From: Mycoplasma sp. E35C
Lineage (GTDB): Bacteria > Bacillota_I > Bacilli_A > Mycoplasmatales > Mycoplasmoidaceae
Assembly (NCBI RefSeq): GCF_019873825.1
Contig: NZ_CP068418.1
Location: 248,001-312,000 of the forward strand
Direction of reading: 5' to 3'
DNA length: 64,000 bases
The translations under genes were made by a program, and so were the position numbers. Under the pieces are notes generated by a model. That model was not told where the DNA came from and did no database searches. It worked only from the letters and a program-made list of their open reading frames with translations. How positions within the stretch are numbered: position 1 is the first letter of the stretch; the number at the start of each line of letters is the position of its first letter. Shown one piece after another: positions 60,369 through 64,000 of the stretch.

Positions 60369-61267
60369 CTTTTTCACCATCAATTGATTATGTAATTAAA
60401 GATAATCAACAATTTAAACCAGATGGTTTAAATCGAATTAATGACTATGACTTTTATTGTGGTGGCAAGGGAATTAATGCTTCGGTTGTTTTAAAACGTA
60501 TTGGGTTTGATAATAAGGCCATCTCATTTGTTGGTGGTAAAACAAAACAATTCTTTATTGATTTACTAAACAACGAAACCATAGAGCTAATTAATTTTGA
60601 AGTCAAAGATAATACCAGAATTAATGTTAAGTATTTTAATGATGAAACCAGTTTTGAAATCAATGGACCAAGAACTAAGATTGATCAAGCAACTTTTAAT
60701 CAATTCTTAGAATTAATTAAAAGTTTTAAGAGCGATGATCTAGTTTTTGTCATGGGAACATGTGAGCTTGATCAATTAGATAGTTTGTTAAAAGTTTTAG
60801 TAACCAACAACATTGAGTTTGTTTTAGATGTTGATTTGAATAAAAACTTAGAACTATTAAAATATCATCCTTATTTAATTAAGCCTAACCGTGATGAATT
60901 ATCACGGATGGTTGATTGTTCTATTAACAATCAAGATGATATTTTGAATGCAGCCGATCAATTAATTAAATTAGGCGCTAAGAATGTCATGGTGTCTGAT
61001 GGTAAGAATGGCTCATACTTAGTATTAAATAATCACGATACTTATCAAATTACAATTGATCCAATTAAAGACATCAAATCAACAGTGGGTGCTGGTGATA
61101 GTTTAATAAGTAGTTTTGTTTGTTTATATAAACAAACAAAAGATATTAATGATGCTTTAATAAAAGCAACTTCAATATCAATTGGCACTGCTAGTAGTAT
61201 GTGGTTGGCAAATAAATCAGACTTAACTAAATATCAAGATAAAATTCATATCAAGAAGATTAGATAA
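60353..61267 (+). CDS. fruK: 1-phosphofructokinase
   Basis: 304 residues, PfkB family. 'YCGGKGINASVVLKRIG' near residue 36-52 and the C-terminal ATP/anion-hole motif 'STVGAGDSLISSF' with catalytic Asp. Converts fructose-1-phosphate made by FruA to fructose-1,6-bisphosphate for glycolysis. No UGA. The start lies 16 nt inside fruA, giving strict translational coupling. Confidence 0.94.
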   Translation: MIYTITFSPSIDYVIKDNQQFKPDGLNRINDYDFYCGGKGINASVVLKRIGFDNKAISFVGGKTKQFFIDLLNNETIELINFEVKDNTRINVKYFNDETSFEINGPRTKIDQATFNQFLELIKSFKSDDLVFVMGTCELDQLDSLLKVLVTNNIEFVLDVDLNKNLELLKYHPYLIKPNRDELSRMVDCSINNQDDILNAADQLIKLGAKNVMVSDGKNGSYLVLNNHDTYQITIDPIKDIKSTVGAGDSLISSFVCLYKQTKDINDALIKATSISIGTASSMWLANKSDLTKYQDKIHIKKIR

Positions 61268-61352
61268 CAAAAAAGTTAATTTAGATATGGAAAAAATACA
61301 TAAAAGATTACATCAAATCTTTACCTTATTCTAAGTATCTATAAAACTTATA

Positions 61353-61388
61353 AACCTTCAAATTTTACGATAAATTTGAAGGTTTTTT
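61353..61388 (+). terminator. Terminator after fruK
   Basis: AACCTTCAAATTT / AAATTTGAAGGTT perfect 13-bp stem and T6. Confidence 0.92.
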
Positions 61389-61401
61389 ATTGTCATTGCA
61401 T

Positions 61402-61430
61402 TAAAAAACACATCCTAAATAGGATGTGTT
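61402..61430 (-). terminator. Terminator of the minus-strand osmC gene
   Basis: AACACATCCT / AGGATGTGTT stem; on the minus strand it is followed by T6. Lies 26 nt past the osmC stop. Confidence 0.82.
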
Positions 61431-61455
61431 AAATGAAGTTTTTTATAGAAATTAA

Positions 61456-61893
61456 TTAATGAGGTAAATCGATATTATTAACTCTTAATCAAAGGATTTG
61501 AGAAGGTTTAGCCAACTTAGAGAACGGGCAAGTTTGGTGAGCTAATGTCATTAGTTCTTTTGCTTTATTTTCTTCTAAATCAATTGTTAATGAAATTCCA
61601 ACTTTTAATTCAAAAGCCATTGGTTCATCTTGTTTGTGTAATTGAACTGTTACTTCAATTGGAGCTTCTTTAACATCTAATCCTAAATTAGCAGCTACTG
61701 CAAACACTGCTTGTGAATAACAACTAGCATAAGCTGCTGCAAATAATTGTTCAGGGTTATTGCGATCTGAATTAGCACCGCCAAGTTCTTTGGGAAAACC
61801 TAATGTTAAAGATAATTGGCCATCAGTAGTTTGCACTAAACCTTCACGCCCAGCTTTTGCTTTAGCCGTTGCTTCATATACCTTATTAAACAT
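61456..61893 (-). CDS. ohr: Ohr/OsmC-family organic hydroperoxide reductase
   Basis: 145 residues; one UGA near the C-terminus adds the last 11 residues. Two redox cysteines C58 ('YASCYSQA') and C122 ('HQTCPFSKL'), the Ohr/OsmC pair, with 'GGANSDRNNPEQLFAAAYASC' (in part) carrying the active-site Arg/Glu region. Reduces organic peroxides with thiols in the cytoplasm. Mycoplasmas lack catalase, so it is likely a main peroxide defence. Short N-terminus and 'NNPEQLFAAAYASC' favour Ohr over OsmC, moderately. Single gene. Confidence 0.9.
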
Positions 61894-61973
61894 AATACTC
61901 CTTAGTTATTGATTAATGATTGAATTATAAAGCATCAATTAATTAAAATGTTATTTTAATAACATTTGATTAA

Positions 61974-63311
61974 TTAAAAGAATGAACCAAATGGGTTTTT
62001 GTTTGATTTCAACATGCGCCCCATTTCTTCCATCTTGCTTGATGCATTTTGTCAGTCTTTTAGTAATTTATTTAATTCTTCAACCTTACGACCAGAACCT
62101 TTAATAATACGGTTTTTTCTAGAAGGTTCTCTGATTATTAATTTAGGATTTCGGCGTTCTTTTAATGTCATTGATGACATTAAAACTTTTCATACGTGAA
62201 TTTTAGCAGTTGCTTCTTCAACACGATCTTCACTGATTTTATTAGAAATACCTGGAAGCATTTTAATGATTGAACCTAAACCTCCTAGTTTGGTAATTGA
62301 TTCAGTTTGTTGTAATAAGTCTTCAAGATCCATTCTTCCTGATAGCATCTTTTCAAGACTTTTCATTGTGGTTTTTTCATCAATCACTTCGGTTGCTTTT
62401 TCAGCCAAAGTCATAACGTCACCAAACCCAAGAATACGATCAGCAATTCTTTCTGGGTGGAATAGTTCGATTGCTTCAAGTTTTTCACCACTGGTTGAAA
62501 ACTTAATTGGCACATTTAGTATTGAAGTTAATGATAAAGCAGCCCCTGCTCTGGCATCACTATCTAATTTGGTAATAATAATCCCACTTAGTTTTAAATA
62601 ATCATTAAATTCAGTAGCAATATTAATGATCTCTTGACCAGATAAACCATCAACAACCAATAAGATTTCATCAGGATCAACGTTGTTACGGATATTAACC
62701 AATTCATTCATTAATTCAACGTTAGTTTGTAATCGTCCAGCTGTATCATAAATGATCACATCAGCATTTTTTTGTTTGGCAACATCAATTGAGTTTCTTG
62801 CTGTTTTAATCGGATCAGTTAATCCTTCATTATAAAACGGCATATCGATTTGATCAGCCAACGTATTTAATTGATCAATCGCAGCTGGACGATAAATATC
62901 AAGACCAACTAATAAGCTATTTTTATTGTGTTGTTTTTGTAAGTATTTAGCAATCTTAGCAACCGTAGTAGTTTTCCCAGCCCCTTGTAACCCAACAAGC
63001 ATAATCTTAGATAATTTCTTATCAATCTTTAATGGTTGATTGGCCTTACCTAAAATATTTACTAATTCTTCTTTAATAATCTTTAAGAAATAAGCTTGGA
63101 CATCAGTTGATTTATCAATTGATTGGCCAATCGCTTTTTCTTTAATTGCTTTAATAAATGTCTTAACAACATTGATATTAACGTCAGCATCTAATAGTGC
63201 AATTCTGATCTCTCTTAATACTTCGGTTAAATCTTCTTCTTTAATAGTTTGTGCTAATAATCGTTTTTTTAACGACTTAGTCACAATTGATGAAATCATT
63301 GATTTAAGCAT
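61974..63311 (-). CDS. ffh: Signal recognition particle protein Ffh
   Basis: 445 residues with two UGA codons in the C-terminal M domain. N domain (1-95), GTPase G domain: 'GLQGAGKTTTVAKIA' (107-121), 'YDTAGRLQ', 'TKLDSDARAG' and 'GFGDVMTL', then the Met-rich M domain ('MKSLEKMLSGRMDLEDLL', 'KMEEMGRMLK') that binds 4.5S RNA and signal sequences. Targets membrane and secreted proteins to SecYEG, with FtsY. 12 nt separate it from tyrS upstream, so the two are co-transcribed. Confidence 0.97.
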
Positions 63312-63323
63312 ATTCTAGTTCTT

Positions 63324-64000
63324 TCAAATAATTATGTAGTAATTCTTTTTACCTTTTTTAATAACAGTTAATTTTTCATGATTAGCTGGTTGATAAACTT
63401 GTTCATAATCACTAATCTTAACATCATTAATTTGGATTGATCCTTGAGTGATTAATTCACGGATAATTCTTTTAGAATCAGCAACTTTTGCTTGTAATAA
63501 TAAATCAATTATTTTAATTTGATTATTACGATCTAATTCAACTTTATCAAAGTTTGCAAAGACAACAAGTTTTTGTTCATCACTTAATTCATTAAGTTTG
63601 TTTTCAAACAGTGCTTGGTTCATTTTATGAACAATATCTAAATCTTCTTGTGAATGAATGAATTTAATTAAGTAATCAGCTAAATATTTTTGGGCAATTC
63701 TAGCTTTCTTGTTTTCTTGATGTTGTTTGATGATTTGATCTAATTCTTCTAACTTAACATCTAATACATAACGATAAATTAAATCAACAATAAAATCATC
63801 ATCTTGGTTGTAAATGTATTGCCAGATTTCATACGGATGGGTTAGTGACTTATCTAAATACAAAGCACCTTTTTCAGATTTACCAAACTTATTACCACTC
63901 GAATTAAGTAATAAATTAAAAGTAATACCACATAAGTATTGGGTATTTTCTTCACCGTGTTTTTTCTTGATTAAATCAATACCTGTTGTGATATTACCCC
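63324..64000 (-). CDS. tyrS: Tyrosyl-tRNA synthetase, C-terminal part (runs off the window)
   Basis: The window holds the last 225 or so codons; the 5' end lies beyond 64000. The 'KFGKSE' motif (bacterial TyrRS version of KMSKS) is encoded near 63890, following 'TFNLLLNSSGN', and the C-terminal S4-like RNA-binding domain includes 'ADSKRIIRELITQGSIQIND'. Class Ic enzyme that charges tRNA-Tyr. The upstream Rossmann fold with HIGH motif is not visible. Co-transcribed with ffh. Confidence 0.95.
   Translation of the reverse strand, partial: GNITTGIDLIKKKHGEENTQYLCGITFNLLLNSSGNKFGKSEKGALYLDKSLTHPYEIWQYIYNQDDDFIVDLIYRYVLDVKLEELDQIIKQHQENKKARIAQKYLADYLIKFIHSQEDLDIVHKMNQALFENKLNELSDEQKLVVFANFDKVELDRNNQIKIIDLLLQAKVADSKRIIRELITQGSIQINDVKISDYEQVYQPANHEKLTVIKKGKKNYYIII

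Noticed and set aside
61288..61335. Short ATG frame after fruK as a leader peptide or small gene
   Set aside because: Only 15 codons, no Shine-Dalgarno and followed directly by the fruK terminator.

Overview
The window comes from a mollicute of the Mycoplasma pneumoniae group. UGA is read as tryptophan throughout: dozens of genes, including EF-Tu, SufB, DnaE and AsnRS, stay intact only if UGA is sense, and a tRNA-Trp with anticodon UCA is encoded at 2505-2579. DNA is strongly AT-rich. The 16S gene carries stretches I recognise from the M. gallisepticum / M. imitans (and M. tullyi) cluster; this assignment is from memory and was not checked by a search. All coordinates below use genetic code 4, so many genes are longer than a standard-code reading would suggest.

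Layout. 1-7.3 kb: a small orphan cluster leading into acyl carrier protein, tRNA-Trp and tuf, then degV, a YtpR-type tRNA-binding protein and a MATE exporter (order recalls M. genitalium MG284-287 and MG451-447). 7.5-13.2 kb: rRNA genes, with 16S in its own transcription unit (promoter, processing stem, terminator) and 23S-5S in a second unit. 13.3-22.1 kb: replication and repair operon (coiled-coil protein, dnaE, 5'-3' exonuclease, mutM, coaE, dnaB-like, and a DnaI-position gene without a P-loop). 22.2-30.9 kb: Ca2+-type P-ATPase, then asnS-pgsA-cinA-like-ispD-like and two orphan genes. 31.0-35.9 kb: lipoprotein plus UgpCAE-type ABC importer.

36.1-40.4 kb (minus strand): HAD phosphatase, PHP-domain protein, SMC/ABC-like ATPase, a 122-residue orphan and a flavin reductase. 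The PHP plus ATPase pair looks like a split version of single-chain PHP-ATPases (Ppl/TrlF type) linked to phage defence, and is the best candidate for an undescribed system here. 40.5-43.5 kb: a 1007-residue surface protein with an in-frame poly-Asn tract, a cytoplasmic domain that reads like ArsD, and a proline-rich tail. 43.8-46.2 kb: tRNA-Leu(CAA), an ECF S-component-like membrane protein, pyrophosphatase, a YgjP-type metallopeptidase.

46.5-50.9 kb: a complete sufC-sufD-sufS-sufU-sufB iron-sulfur operon with a half-length SufD. 51-56.8 kb: two unusual J-domain proteins flank a second lipoprotein (paralogue of the transporter lipoprotein) and gpsA. 56.8-64 kb: PepV-type dipeptidase, fructose PTS fruA-fruK, Ohr/OsmC peroxidase, ffh and the 3' part of tyrS. 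Physiologically the genes describe a fermentative parasite living on fructose, imported solutes and peptides; the SUF system would serve Fe-S enzymes, and an IspD-like gene hints that IspG/IspH of the MEP pathway may be among them (inference).
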